The notes below the pieces were generated by a model. That model did not search any database and was not told the DNA's origin. It saw nothing but the letters and a program-made list of their open reading frames with translations. The position numbers were made by a program, and so were the translations under genes. Below, one piece after another: positions 1-8,594 of a stretch of DNA of 64,000 nucleotides. The stretch spans positions 339,471 to 403,470 of the forward strand of contig JAHDWP010000001.1 of NCBI GenBank assembly GCA_023382715.1, written 5' to 3'. Position 1 is the first letter of the stretch. Every line of letters starts with the position of its first letter. This stretch comes from Anaerolineae bacterium. Lineage in GTDB: Bacteria > Chloroflexota > Anaerolineae > Aggregatilineales > Aggregatilineaceae.

Positions 1-292
1 GCGGCACCTGGTCGGTGGAAGCCAGCACGCCGACGGCCATCGGCAGGTCGTAGGCAGGGCCTTCTTTGCGCAGGCTTGCCGGGGCCAGGTTGACGGTATA
101 GCGTTTGTTGGGGAACTGAAGGCCGCTGTTGCGGATGGCGGCGCGAACGCGCTCACGGCTCTCCTGCACCGCCGTATCGGGCAGTCCAACAACTGTGAAC
201 GCGGGGAGCGAATGGGGGTTGTAATCAACCTCTACCTGGACGATCTCCCCATCAAGACCGACAACGGCGCACGAATAGACTGTCGAGAGCAT
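1..292 (-). CDS. YifB/ComM-family Mg-chelatase-like ATPase, N-terminal fragment
   Basis: The minus strand reads in frame from an ATG at 292 off the left edge of the window, giving about 97 residues. The fragment opens [20 protein letters not shown] and continues with [26 protein letters not shown] and [21 protein letters not shown] (shown here in parts). This is the typical start of the YifB/ComM family, an AAA+ Mg-chelatase-like protein. In naturally transformable bacteria ComM is a branch-migration helicase for incoming DNA. The Walker A motif would lie beyond the window, so activity cannot be judged. It sits 87 bp downstream of the M1 peptidase gene on the same strand. A TATACT hexamer at 336-341 (minus) could be its -10 box, but no good -35 accompanies it. 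Confidence 0.85.
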   Translation of the reverse strand, partial: MLSTVYSCAVVGLDGEIVQVEVDYNPHSLPAFTVVGLPDTAVQESRERVRAAIRNSGLQFPNKRYTVNLAPASLRKEGPAYDLPMAVGVLASTDQVP

Positions 293-379
293 TCGTCACT
301 CGCGATGTGTGGCGTAACAGGACGCTGTGCGGATCAGTATACCCCAAACGAGCAAGTCCGCTCTGGCGTCCGGCGCGCG

Positions 380-1960
380 TCACGGAATCGAGTCCGGGTC
401 CTTCAGGACGTTGGCATCTGTCAGGTATTGCTGGCGGATGGGATGCGTGGCGGCGTACTGGCCGGGTTCGAGCGCGCGCCAAAAGTCGCCCGGCCTGGCG
501 ATGGCGCCGTGCATCTCGCTGACGTAACGCTGCAACCAGGCGAAAAACGCATCATCGCCCAGGGTGCGACGCATTTCGTGCAGCATCCGTGCGCCCTGCA
601 GATAGACCGCGTTGATGTACGGGCGCGGCCCTTCGAAGGTCGTGACCGGCACGTCCACATAGCCCGCCGGCGTGTAGTTGTTGATGCGGAACCCCCACCA
701 CCAGTCCACCAGGTCAGGGTGGTAATGCTCGTAGAAGATGAGTTCGCTGTACGTGGCGAGCGCTTCGTCCAGATAGGGGTCGCGGTTCTGATCATTGCCC
801 ACCGCCGCGTACCACCACTGATGCGACACCTCGTGCGCGGTGATCAGCGCCAGCCAGTCGTTGGCCGTCCCGCCCCACGTGCGAAACCAGGTTTCGCTGA
901 CGAAGACCAGCCCGCTGAACTCCATCCCATCGGGAAAATCACCCTCTACGACAGCCATGCGCGCAAAGGGATAGGGGCCAAAACGCGCCTCATACAGATC
1001 AATGGCGTCGGCTGCCGTGTGCAGGGCGTATCGCGCCGCTTCCAGCGATCCGCCGGCGGAGTCGCCCAGCGTGAATACCTCTACGGAGATGCCGTTTGCA
1101 GTGGACGTGGTGAGCAGGTTGAACTGATCGGAGACGGACAGGCTGACATCGCGCCCGCCGCACAGCTCAAAGCGCCATGATTGCGCGCCGGGGCGGGAGA
1201 AGGTTCCAGGGCCGGCCACACGCAGCCCGTCAGGGCCGTTTTCGACGCGCAAGGTCACCGCGTAGTCCGCTGAGCGCAGCACGAAAGACTCCCCGATCGG
1301 CCACAACTCATGAATGACCCAGCCGTTCTCCTGGCGGTACGCGGGAATCTGCGGAAACCACAGGCCAAGGTTGATCTGGCGCGCGCTGAAGCCCAGATAG
1401 CCTGTATGCCCGTGCCGGTACCCCTGGCGGATGGGTTGCAGCGCCAGCGAGAATTCCAGGCTGGCCTGTGCTGTGTCGCCCGGCCCCAGGGGGGACGGAA
1501 GGGGAAGGATGATCTGCGCATCGCGCAACACGTAGTCGCGCAGCGGCGGCTCGTCGCCGAGAGCGACACGGCTCAGCGTGAAGTTTTCCAGGTCAATCAC
1601 GCCCGGAATGGCCAGCACGAGCGCGTCGAGCGCCTGGCCGGTGTCGTTGCGAAAGGCGACTCGCTCAGTCACCCGCACAGAGCGCGTCGTCCAATCCAGC
1701 GTCGCGTCAATCGTGTAAACAAGATCGCTTGCGCCGCAGGCGGGGCCACCGGGCAGTGCCTCGGCAGAGGGTGTGGGCATGGGTGTCGCCTGCGGCGGTC
1801 GCGCGGCAACCGTGATCACCTCGCTGGCTCCCAGCGTGACATGGGGAGTTGCCGGCTGCGGCGAAGCCGGGCGCACGAGTGGCTCCGGGGCGCACGCCGC
1901 CAGGCAGAAGAGCATCGTCGCCAGGGCGCACAGTTTGGCAGCGGGGAAGACTCGGTTCAT
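380..1960 (-). CDS. M1-family (gluzincin) metallopeptidase lipoprotein
   Basis: A 526-residue predicted zinc aminopeptidase anchored to the outside of the membrane. The N-terminus has a lipoprotein signal ending in the lipobox LAAC, with the mature Cys near residue 22. The zinc motif HEVSH lies near residue 375 and is followed after 18 residues by the third ligand in the LDEALA stretch, the M1 pattern HEXXH-X18-E. A GMEFSG motif upstream stands in for the family's GAMEN substrate-binding motif. The start at 1960 was chosen because GAGG lies 9 nt upstream on the minus strand; an ATG at 1969 and a TTG at 1981 are in frame but less well placed. It is shorter than classical PepN (about 870 residues), so it appears to be a catalytic-core version. 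The substrate is unknown. Confidence 0.88.
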   Translation of the reverse strand: MNRVFPAAKLCALATMLFCLAACAPEPLVRPASPQPATPHVTLGASEVITVAARPPQATPMPTPSAEALPGGPACGASDLVYTIDATLDWTTRSVRVTERVAFRNDTGQALDALVLAIPGVIDLENFTLSRVALGDEPPLRDYVLRDAQIILPLPSPLGPGDTAQASLEFSLALQPIRQGYRHGHTGYLGFSARQINLGLWFPQIPAYRQENGWVIHELWPIGESFVLRSADYAVTLRVENGPDGLRVAGPGTFSRPGAQSWRFELCGGRDVSLSVSDQFNLLTTSTANGISVEVFTLGDSAGGSLEAARYALHTAADAIDLYEARFGPYPFARMAVVEGDFPDGMEFSGLVFVSETWFRTWGGTANDWLALITAHEVSHQWWYAAVGNDQNRDPYLDEALATYSELIFYEHYHPDLVDWWWGFRINNYTPAGYVDVPVTTFEGPRPYINAVYLQGARMLHEMRRTLGDDAFFAWLQRYVSEMHGAIARPGDFWRALEPGQYAATHPIRQQYLTDANVLKDPDSIP

Positions 1961-2107
1961 AAGCGGCATCCTCGGTGACAATCATACCGCCGCAGCCGGG
2001 CGACGGCTACCAGGCAGGCACGTGCTCCCCCTGCGATCAGCGGGCGCTGGCCGGACGCAGGGCATTAACCTCACCCCCAGCCGATATATAGACCGGAGAG
2101 ATAGTTG

Positions 2108-2205
2108 GGGTGCGTGCAAAACCTGTCAGGCGGTAGGGGCGCTGCTCTGCTGCACCCTGGCTTACCTCACCCCCGCTCGGCGCAGCGCGGCTGGGAGTGA
2201 GGTCA
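2108..2205 (+). repeat. Dispersed palindromic repeat, copy A
   Basis: Begins with TGCGTGCAAAACCTGTCAGG and ends with an inverted repeat whose arms are ACCTCACCCCC and a slightly mismatched GGGAGTGAGGTCA. The same start and palindrome occur at 14450, 33956 and 49354 on this strand and inverted at 26823. It lies upstream of lipA and points toward it. Confidence 0.8.
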
Positions 2206-2239
2206 CTGGCACCTGTTCGGCGGGAGCGTACGTGCAGGG

Positions 2240-2245
2240 TATAAT
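2240..2245 (+). promoter_or_regulatory. Candidate -10 box for lipA
   Basis: TATAAT lies 46 bp upstream of the lipA start. The hexamer at -35 spacing (2217-2222) is a poor match, so only the -10 is supported. Confidence 0.4.
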
Positions 2246-2291
2246 CTGCCTAGCCTGGGGTTGGAAGACACACTGAACACGGAGCAATTGA

Positions 2292-3239
2292 GTGGCCGAT
2301 CAGATTCGTACCGACGAGATAAACACAGTCAGCGGGAACGCCGATGCACGGTCAAAGCGGCGCCCCGAATGGATCAAGGTCCGCGCGCCGAGCGGCGAGA
2401 CCTACGAGATGGTGCGCGGCCTGATGCGCAGCAAGCAACTGCACACCGTCTGCGAAGAGGCGATGTGCCCCAACCTCGGCGAGTGCTGGGGCGCTGGGAC
2501 GGCGACATTCCTCATGCTGGGCGACACGTGCACGCGCTCGTGCCGCTTCTGCGACATCAAGACCGGAAGGCCTGCCCCTCTGGACTGGCAGGAGCCTAAT
2601 CGGATCGCGCAGTCGGTGAAAGCCATGAATCTGCGTCACGTGGTCATCACCAGCGTCAACCGCGACGAGCGGCCCGATGGCGGCGCGCCGATCTTCGCCA
2701 TGGTCATCCGGCGCATTCGCCAGGTGCAGCCGGGGTGCAGCATCGAAGTGCTCATCCCGGACTTCAAGGGCAATCGTGACGCGCTGAAGATCGTCATGGA
2801 CGCCCAGCCGGAGATTCTCAACCACAATGTCGAGACGGTCCCGCGCCTGTTCCGCCAGGTTCAGCCGCAGGATCACTACGAGTGGGCCGAAGCAACGCTG
2901 CGCAACGCCAAAGCGCTGGACCCGCTGGCGCTGACCAAGAGCGGCATCATGGTGGGGCTGGGCGAGACGTTCGACGAAGTCGTAGCCGTGCTGGAAGACC
3001 TGGCCTCGTGGGGCGTGGACATCCTGACTATCGGGCAGTACCTCCAGCCCAGCAAGAAGCACATGCCCATTGACCGCTATTACCGCCCGGAGGAATTCGC
3101 CGAGCTGAAGCGTATCGGGCTGGAACTGGGCTTCAAGTGGGTCGAGTCCGGCCCGCTGGTGCGCAGCAGCTACCACGCCGAGCAGCAGGTGCGTCAGCTT
3201 TCGCAGCGCTACCAGTTCCACTTGCGCGGCGAGAGTTAG
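2292..3239 (+). CDS. lipA: Lipoyl synthase
   Basis: A radical SAM enzyme that inserts two sulfur atoms into the octanoyl group on lipoyl-dependent proteins, completing lipoate cofactor synthesis. The 315-residue protein has the auxiliary [4Fe-4S] cluster motif at Cys54, Cys59 and Cys65, and the radical SAM motif CTRSCRFC at Cys80, Cys84 and Cys87. The C-terminal RSSY signature supplies the unusual serine ligand of the auxiliary cluster. Length and motifs match the family. The start is GTG at 2292, giving the N-terminus [10 protein letters not shown]. lipB and the lipoylated enzymes are not nearby; a strong terminator follows at 3265-3291, so it is probably monocistronic. Confidence 0.97.
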   Translation: MADQIRTDEINTVSGNADARSKRRPEWIKVRAPSGETYEMVRGLMRSKQLHTVCEEAMCPNLGECWGAGTATFLMLGDTCTRSCRFCDIKTGRPAPLDWQEPNRIAQSVKAMNLRHVVITSVNRDERPDGGAPIFAMVIRRIRQVQPGCSIEVLIPDFKGNRDALKIVMDAQPEILNHNVETVPRLFRQVQPQDHYEWAEATLRNAKALDPLALTKSGIMVGLGETFDEVVAVLEDLASWGVDILTIGQYLQPSKKHMPIDRYYRPEEFAELKRIGLELGFKWVESGPLVRSSYHAEQQVRQLSQRYQFHLRGES

Positions 3240-3264
3240 CACATCAGGGCAGCAGAAACTCAGC

Positions 3265-3291
3265 AAGCGCCGGATCGCTCCGGCGCTTTTT
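3265..3291 (+). terminator. Rho-independent terminator after lipA
   Basis: A perfect 10-bp stem (3265-3274 with 3279-3288), a 4-nt loop and a short T run on the plus strand, 25 bp after the lipA stop. It separates lipA from the convergent gene ending at 3323. Confidence 0.85.
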
Positions 3292-3322
3292 GATTGGTCC
3301 GTGCAGTCAGCGCATCAGGGGA

Positions 3323-4522
3323 TTACGTCTCGATAATTTTGTCGTCAATAAGCTGCTGCTGCACGCGCTGCCCGCGTGGATCGAAAGCGAAGTACGGCGC
3401 GTGAAGCTGAAATTCCATGTCGAGCATGGCGCGGCCCGCGCGGTTTTTCTCGACCGTGAAGACCACCCAATCCCGGTACTGGCGGGCCTGGTACGGGTTG
3501 AAGGCGACGTGCTCCTTTGACAGAATGTGATACTTGTTGTTCATGACGATGGCGATGTCGCACTCATAGTCAAGCGCTGAGCTGCCGCGCAGGTGGAACA
3601 GGTGCAGCCGGTTGGCCTTCAACCCTTCGCGGTCGGCGGCGACGATGGCCCACACCGGCACGCCCAGCGCCAGCGCCAGGTCCTTCAGCCCCTCGACCAC
3701 GATGGTCACTTTCTCTGCCTCGTCGGTGGCCCGCTCTGGGTGAATGGCTACCTTCTGCAGATAGTCCACGAAGACGGTCACGTTGCCGCCGGTCGCGTCG
3801 CACAGGCGGGCGGTCATCTCGCGGATGGCGCGCAGGGTGGTCACGGCGGGGCTGGCCTTGACCAGGATGAGTCGGTCGGCGTAGCGATTGATGCGCGCCA
3901 GGGCCATGGCGGTTTTGGCGTTTTCGCGCAGGATGGTCTGCAACGAGCCGCCGCCATCGGCTCCGCCGCGCAGGGTGCTCTTGGCCCGCTCGGCGATGAT
4001 CGTGTCGTACAGGTCCTTGAGGCGCACCCCGTTCTTCAGATCAATCTCCGGCGGGTTGATGCTTTCCAGGCACAACAGCCGGTTCATCAGGTGAGTTTCG
4101 GTGTGCTCGTAGGAGAGAAAGAACGCGAACTGGCCGCTGCGCATGGCGATGTTGCGCGCGATCTGCAGCGTGCCGATAGTCTTGCCAATGCCCTGGGCAC
4201 CGCCCAGCAGCACCAGCTCAGTCTTGCGCAGGCCGCCGCCGATCATGCCGTCGAGCGGATCGAAGCCAGTTGGGAGCGGGACGTACTCGGTTAGGTCACC
4301 GCGCACGACCATGTCGTTGGCTTCGGACATCACCTGGGCCAGGGTGCGCGGCATGTGGGCTGTGCTGCGATTGCTGCGACCTCGCGCCGTCACGCGCGGC
4401 TGGCGCGGCGCGCCGCCGGACACCCCCTCTCCTTCGGCTCCGCGCTGCTGAGCCGGATCCTGCGGGCGCGGGCTGGTGCTGGGTCGATCTGCCATATCAT
4501 CGTGGAAACGCCGTGTGGACAT
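3323..4522 (-). CDS. DnaB-like helicase C-terminal domain protein
   Basis: A 399-residue RecA-fold ATPase resembling the C-terminal half of replicative helicase DnaB. Visible motifs are Walker A GGAQGIGKT, Walker B VFVDYLQ, and a late segment reading RGSSALDYECDIAIVM followed by VEKNRAG, matching the end of the DnaB core. The N-terminal helical domain of DnaB that contacts primase is absent; a basic, low-complexity stretch of about 70 residues takes its place. It is therefore more likely an accessory helicase or RadA-like ATPase than the main replicative helicase. The start at 4522 was preferred because GAGGGG lies upstream; an in-frame start at 4591 has no ribosome site. It is divergent from the rplU operon. 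Confidence 0.75.
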   Translation of the reverse strand: MSTRRFHDDMADRPSTSPRPQDPAQQRGAEGEGVSGGAPRQPRVTARGRSNRSTAHMPRTLAQVMSEANDMVVRGDLTEYVPLPTGFDPLDGMIGGGLRKTELVLLGGAQGIGKTIGTLQIARNIAMRSGQFAFFLSYEHTETHLMNRLLCLESINPPEIDLKNGVRLKDLYDTIIAERAKSTLRGGADGGGSLQTILRENAKTAMALARINRYADRLILVKASPAVTTLRAIREMTARLCDATGGNVTVFVDYLQKVAIHPERATDEAEKVTIVVEGLKDLALALGVPVWAIVAADREGLKANRLHLFHLRGSSALDYECDIAIVMNNKYHILSKEHVAFNPYQARQYRDWVVFTVEKNRAGRAMLDMEFQLHAPYFAFDPRGQRVQQQLIDDKIIET

Positions 4523-4623
4523 ATCCCGTTCTTCCCCTCTTGGATCTCTCCAGGCTGCACTGATTGTACTGCCGGGCGCGGTTCTGCGCAATCCGCCTGA
4601 CGGGGTTCTCCCCTGATCCAGGA

Positions 4624-4652
4624 TTGACGGGGCTTCCCCCCGCCGCTATAAT
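4624..4652 (+). promoter_or_regulatory. Sigma-70-type promoter of the rplU operon
   Basis: TTGACG at 4624-4629, a 17-bp spacer and a perfect TATAAT at 4647-4652. Transcription should start near 4660, leaving a leader of about 115 nt before rplU. The leader contains short GC stems (for example GGCAG/CTGCC near 4686-4700) that could be an autoregulatory L21 leader, but I recognise no known leader consensus. Confidence 0.85.
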
Positions 4653-4773
4653 AGCGCGTCGGCGTTCTGGCCACTTCCAGGACGTGGGCAGTAAGCTGCC
4701 AATTTTCCCCGCTGGGGCGATCAGCAACGATTTGCTGCCAGCGGCGGCAAAGCGAAGATTGGAGACTCAAACC

Positions 4774-5091
4774 ATGTACGCGATTGTTCGAACGGGCGGG
4801 AGCCAACACCGCGCCGAGCCAGGGCTGGTCATTGATGTCGAGCGACTTCCGCACGAGGAAGGGGCCGAGATCGAGCTGACCGACGTCCTGTTGGTCGTGC
4901 CCGATGGCGGCGCGCCGCTGATCGGTCAGCCCCTGGTGGACGGGGCTGCGGTCAAGGCGACGGTCGTCAAGCAGGGGCGCGACAAGAAGATCTTTGTGTG
5001 GAAGTACAGCCCCAAGAAGCGGTTTCGCCGGCGCCGTGGCCACCGCCAGTACTACACGCGGCTGCGTATTGACAGCATCACCGGCGTATAG
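4774..5091 (+). CDS. rplU: 50S ribosomal protein L21
   Basis: A 105-residue ribosomal protein that binds 23S rRNA. It starts [13 protein letters not shown] and ends in the basic [21 protein letters not shown] region typical of bL21 (quoted here as a descriptive segment). The ATG at 4774 is preceded by GGAG at 4761-4764. It is the first gene of the bL21-bL27-bL31 cluster, a common bacterial arrangement for the first two genes; rpmA begins 27 bp downstream. Confidence 0.97.
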   Translation: MYAIVRTGGSQHRAEPGLVIDVERLPHEEGAEIELTDVLLVVPDGGAPLIGQPLVDGAAVKATVVKQGRDKKIFVWKYSPKKRFRRRRGHRQYYTRLRIDSITGV

Positions 5092-5118
5092 CAGCGAGTA
5101 TTTGAGGAGAGCGGACTC

Positions 5119-5403
5119 ATGGCACACAAAAAGGGTGGCGGCTCCACTCGCAATGGCCGCGATAGCAACAGCAAGCGCCTGGGCGTGAAGCGGTTTGGCG
5201 GCGAATACGTGATCCCCGGCAACATCATTGTCCGTCAGCGTGGCACCAAGTTCCACCCTGGCGCGAACGTGGGCATAGGGCGCGATCACACCATCTTTGC
5301 CACTGCCGAAGGGTATGTGGTCTTCGAGACCTTCGCGCGGGGCCGCAAGCGGATCAGTGTGCTGCCGGAACAGCCGGCGGCCAGCGCGGCCCAGCAGGCT
5401 TAG
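5119..5403 (+). CDS. rpmA: 50S ribosomal protein L27
   Basis: A 94-residue protein whose N-terminus [20 protein letters not shown] reaches toward the peptidyl-transferase centre. There is no Firmicutes-style cleavable N-terminal extension. The core segment [17 protein letters not shown] matches the family. The C-terminus carries a short Ala-rich tail. GAGGAG lies just upstream of the ATG. It is co-transcribed with rplU. Confidence 0.97.
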   Translation: MAHKKGGGSTRNGRDSNSKRLGVKRFGGEYVIPGNIIVRQRGTKFHPGANVGIGRDHTIFATAEGYVVFETFARGRKRISVLPEQPAASAAQQA

Positions 5404-5497
5404 CCATTACTGCGGCGAGATAGACGTCAATCGTGAGGATACCGCCACGCATCCCCCTGTCACCAGGGAGCCGTGGCCGGAAAGGTTGAGAACACAC

Positions 5498-5965
5498 ATG
5501 CGTGAGAAAATTCATCCCCAGTGGTACCCGGAAGCGCGCGTTATCTGCGCCTGCGGCAATACCTGGACTGTGGGATCGACCGTCCCGGAAATCCGGACCG
5601 ATGTCTGCTCGGCCTGCCACCCCTTCTACACGGGCGAGCAGCGCATTGTGGACACCGAGGGCCAGGTTGATCGCTTCGTGAAGCGCCTGCTTGAGCGCGA
5701 TCGCAAGCTGGCCGAAGATGCGGCCCGTGAGCAAGAGCGCACCTCGCCCGAAGTGCCTATCGTGGACCTGGGCCTGGATAAGCGCTACGCCAACATCTTC
5801 ATCGAGGACGGCATTGAGGTCGTTGGCGACCTGTTGGCCCGCTGGAACGAAGGCGGCGACGCGGCAATCCTGGCCATCTCCGGCATCGGGCGCAAGGTGC
5901 TGGCCGATACCAAGAAACTGCTGCGCGCGCGCGGCTACGAGATTCCGGGGCAGACCGCGGAGTAG
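5498..5965 (+). CDS. rpmE: Ribosomal protein L31 fused to an RNA polymerase alpha-CTD-like helix-hairpin-helix domain
   Basis: A 155-residue protein. Residues 1-65 are bL31 of the zinc-binding type: [11 protein letters not shown], then CACGN and [10 protein letters not shown] supplying the Cys ligands. Residues about 66-90 are a charged linker. Residues about 90-150 read like the C-terminal domain of RpoA, with the pattern [18 protein letters not shown], then [21 protein letters not shown]. Typical bL31 is about 70 residues, so the second half is a fused domain. The ATG at 5498 was chosen because it opens the L31 domain; an upstream in-frame start at 5297 would overlap rpmA. It ends the rplU-rpmA unit, 94 bp after rpmA. 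Confidence 0.93.
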   Translation: MREKIHPQWYPEARVICACGNTWTVGSTVPEIRTDVCSACHPFYTGEQRIVDTEGQVDRFVKRLLERDRKLAEDAAREQERTSPEVPIVDLGLDKRYANIFIEDGIEVVGDLLARWNEGGDAAILAISGIGRKVLADTKKLLRARGYEIPGQTAE

Positions 5966-5990
5966 CTACCAGCACTGTGAGTTATCAGGC

Positions 5991-6024
5991 AAGGGCAGGT
6001 TCAGTCACAGAAACCTGCCCTTTT
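5991..6024 (+). terminator. Rho-independent terminator after rpmE
   Basis: An 11-bp perfect stem (5991-6001 with 6012-6022), a 10-nt loop and a T run. It lies 25 bp after the rpmE stop and separates the ribosomal protein operon from tdk. Confidence 0.85.
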
Positions 6025-6092
6025 GCTTAAGACCGGGCGAACGCTCGGCCAGGACGCTCAGCAGGGTCAAGACTGAAATTTGCGAGGGAGCG

Positions 6093-6674
6093 ATGAAACA
6101 TCACGGCGGGCGAGTCGAGGTTATCTGTGGCAGTATGTTCAGCGGCAAGACCGAAGAGCTGATCCGGCGCGTGCGCCGCGCCACTATAGCCAGACAGACC
6201 GTGCAGGTCTTCAAGCCGGCCATCGATTCCCGCCATGCACTTCAGCGCGTCACTTCGCACAACGGCCAGGACTTCGAGGCCATTCCAGTTAACGAAGCGC
6301 GCGCCATCCTCGACCAGTTGCAGCCGGGCACGACCGTCGTTGCCATTGACGAGGCGCAGTTCTTCGACGCGGCCATCGTCGGCGTGGTGGATCAGCTTGC
6401 CGCGCGCGGTATTCGGGTCATCCTGGCCGGGTTGGACACGGACTTTCGCGGCGAGCCGTTTGGGGCGATGCCAGACCTGCTCTGCCGCGCTGATGATGTG
6501 GTCAAGCTGCACGCGATCTGCATGGTCTGCGGCGAGGAAGCGGCGCGCACTCAGCGCCTGGTCAACGGCCAGCCAGCCAATTATCATGATCCGGTGATCA
6601 TGGTCGGCGCTGCCGAAGCGTATGAAGCCCGCTGCCGCGAGCATCACAGCGTCCCCGGACGGGAACTCGCCTAG
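6093..6674 (+). CDS. tdk: Thymidine kinase
   Basis: A 193-residue type II thymidine kinase that phosphorylates thymidine with ATP for nucleotide salvage. The P-loop GSMFSGKT is at residues 13-20. A DEAQFF motif gives the Walker B region, and a zinc site is formed by CMVCG and a late CREHH. The lasso region and the C-terminal substrate loop fit the family. The ATG at 6093 is preceded by GAGGGAG at 6084-6090; longer in-frame starts run back into rpmE and are rejected. Confidence 0.95.
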   Translation: MKHHGGRVEVICGSMFSGKTEELIRRVRRATIARQTVQVFKPAIDSRHALQRVTSHNGQDFEAIPVNEARAILDQLQPGTTVVAIDEAQFFDAAIVGVVDQLAARGIRVILAGLDTDFRGEPFGAMPDLLCRADDVVKLHAICMVCGEEAARTQRLVNGQPANYHDPVIMVGAAEAYEARCREHHSVPGRELA

Positions 6675-6717
6675 AGCCTGAGTCTCCAGGCACAGCGCCG
6701 AGCTGGCCTGCTGGGTG

Positions 6718-7947
6718 TCAGAGCACCAGCCGGGCCAGCATCAGCAGCGCCTCTTCTGATACCCCTGTGGCGATAGCCAGCGGGATAAAGTTGTAGACAA
6801 AGTGGGCCAGCATGGCGGCCCCCGTGCCGTACTGCTGGCGTAACCATCCAAAGGCTACGGCCACACCCAGGATGATCAGCCAGGCTGGTGTCAGCGTGTA
6901 CTGGGCGTGCGTCAGCGCAAAAGCGATGGCCGTTGGCCACAGCCCGAACACCGGCTGTAGCGCTCCCCGATAGGCGATCTCCTCACCCACCGCAGCAGTT
7001 GCCGCCAGCGCGAAGGCCAGCCCCAGCGTGGATACACTCTCAGACAGCGCTTCTGAGGCTTCGGTCTGCTTCTTATAGGTCTCTTCAGAGACCGCCCCCA
7101 TCCACACCATGGTGACCAGGATCACGTACATGAACAGCGCGAGGACGACGCCCAGCGTCACCAGAACTGCCTTGCCGCCGGGCCAGACCAGGCCGAGGCG
7201 CTGGAATGCCTGCCGCCAGTCGCGCCGTATTCCCAGCCCGACGCCCAGTCCGGCCAGGATCACGAACGGCAGCGCGTTGATCACCAGTTCCCAGACCGTC
7301 AGGCCGCCCTCATAGACCTCGGCCATGCCCGCCATTCCCCCGCCGAGGACGAAGCCGATCATCTGTACGCCCAGGAAATACACGCAAAGGATCATGGCCA
7401 CAGCGTGCACAGTCGAGTCTGGGCTGAAGCCGCGCGCCGGTTCTTCCTGAGACGGCCCATAAGCCCGATCATCGCCGGGGCGCACCTGGGTAAATGGGGG
7501 GCGCATTTGCTCAGTGTAGTAGTTGAGCATCTGGGGGAAAAGCGGAGTGCTCCCTGGATCAGTCTGCAGAAAGGCGCGGGGAGCCTCTGTTGGGGAGGCG
7601 TTTATCTGGGTTGGGACATTTCGCCGGGGGAACAGGAACGCTATCCTGCGTCGGACCTGCTCGATCAGCAGCGCGGTGCCGAGGCCCCCCGTCAGCAGCG
7701 CCAGGAGAAGCCCCGCCCAGGCTTCTGTCTTCTGCGGTGCACCTGGATCATCTGGCGACAGGTACGCCATGCTCAGCGGCCCGATCCCGTAGATGAGAAC
7801 GAGCAGCGCGTTGATCAGCAGCAGACTCGCGAATACTCCCCGCCGCAGTTGGGCGTTGCGCCGCTGATCGGCGAAATTGGCCGCGACGACTACCGCGCCC
7901 AGGATGATCAGCGCCAGAATCAGGGACACGACGTCTGCGCTGGACAA
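6718..7947 (-). CDS. CPBP-family intramembrane glutamic endopeptidase
   Basis: A 409-residue multi-pass membrane protein. Several hydrophobic segments are visible, including two in the first 75 residues. The C-terminal CPBP/CAAX-protease domain shows the three conserved motifs: GEEIAYRG (EExxxR, near residue 322), FALTHAQY, and HFVYNF. The family includes prenyl-protein proteases and membrane proteases involved in bacteriocin self-immunity or transport; no substrate can be named here. The N-terminal half (about residues 1-170), with a Pro-rich soluble loop, lies outside the core domain. The start is TTG at 7947 preceded by GAGGTGA. Confidence 0.85.
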   Translation of the reverse strand: MSSADVVSLILALIILGAVVVAANFADQRRNAQLRRGVFASLLLINALLVLIYGIGPLSMAYLSPDDPGAPQKTEAWAGLLLALLTGGLGTALLIEQVRRRIAFLFPRRNVPTQINASPTEAPRAFLQTDPGSTPLFPQMLNYYTEQMRPPFTQVRPGDDRAYGPSQEEPARGFSPDSTVHAVAMILCVYFLGVQMIGFVLGGGMAGMAEVYEGGLTVWELVINALPFVILAGLGVGLGIRRDWRQAFQRLGLVWPGGKAVLVTLGVVLALFMYVILVTMVWMGAVSEETYKKQTEASEALSESVSTLGLAFALAATAAVGEEIAYRGALQPVFGLWPTAIAFALTHAQYTLTPAWLIILGVAVAFGWLRQQYGTGAAMLAHFVYNFIPLAIATGVSEEALLMLARLVL

Positions 7948-8027
7948 CAGTCACCTCGCTCCTTTGTCGGGTTGCGAACGCCCCACCCATTGAGGCTGCG
8001 CCGTCATGTGCACGCCTGGCCCGCAGG

Positions 8028-8441
8028 TCACTCGTCCAACAGGCGCTGGTAGGCCCCCGCCCATGTGTCGGCCTCGCGGGTCAGCCGGGTGACCTTGATT
8101 TCCGCAAAATGGGGAAATAGCTCGACCAGCAAAAGCGGCAGCCGATCCCACTGCTCCCGCCGGATAATGGTCTCCAGCCGTCCGGCATACTCGCTTGCCC
8201 ATCCCCAACGCTGGCGAAGCTGCTCTGCCTTGACCCAATAATCGCGCTTTTCCCAGGCGGCGGCCGAGCTGTCAATGCCTTCGCCAATCGCCCGCAGGCA
8301 GAAGACAACCTGGGCCGCCATGTTGCGTGCATCGGCGTCCAGGTCGGCTTTTTGACTGAGGAGCCGCAGGAGTTCGGCAGCCGTGCGCATGTGCTGGTTG
8401 CGCACACTCGTTGGGTTATTGGCGTTAACTACACGTCCCAT
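8028..8441 (-). CDS. Small conserved helical protein of unknown function
   Basis: A 137-residue, mostly helical, soluble protein that I cannot assign to a family. It begins MGRVVNANNPTSVRNQHMR and has a Trp-rich central segment (AAAWEKRDYWVKAEQLRQRW). There is no signal peptide or membrane segment. The start at 8441 was chosen because GAGGAG lies 10 nt upstream; an in-frame ATG at 8459 lacks this. It lies between the CPBP protease gene and a kinase-like gene on the same strand, so it may share their transcript. Confidence 0.65.
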   Translation of the reverse strand: MGRVVNANNPTSVRNQHMRTAAELLRLLSQKADLDADARNMAAQVVFCLRAIGEGIDSSAAAWEKRDYWVKAEQLRQRWGWASEYAGRLETIIRREQWDRLPLLLVELFPHFAEIKVTRLTREADTWAGAYQRLLDE

Positions 8442-8594
8442 GCTTATCGTGCTCCTCATGTGGGGAGAGCGCAGAATCGCCAGAAGTGATTTTCCGCAAG
8501 CGCCGGGGCAACCTTAATGGCGAAACAGGCGGCTGTCAAGGGTTTCTGGTGGCCAATGCTGGCACAGCCCGGCTCGCTGGCCCAGGGAAGACGC

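Larger units (their letters stand above)
1961..2291. other. Intergenic region with repeat copy A and a lipA promoter candidate
   Basis: This 331-bp spacer separates the divergent M1 peptidase and lipA genes. It holds one copy of the dispersed palindromic repeat (2108-2205) and, just downstream, a TATAAT hexamer at 2240-2245. No supported gene lies here; short open frames across the repeat share a CKTCQ-type peptide with the other repeat copies only because the DNA is repeated. Confidence 0.6.

Noticed and set aside
2110-2210. Peptide-like reading frame with CKTCQAVGALLCC found at several places
   Set aside because: It recurs because the dispersed DNA repeat recurs; it has no consistent start or stop and different frames continue into flanking DNA.
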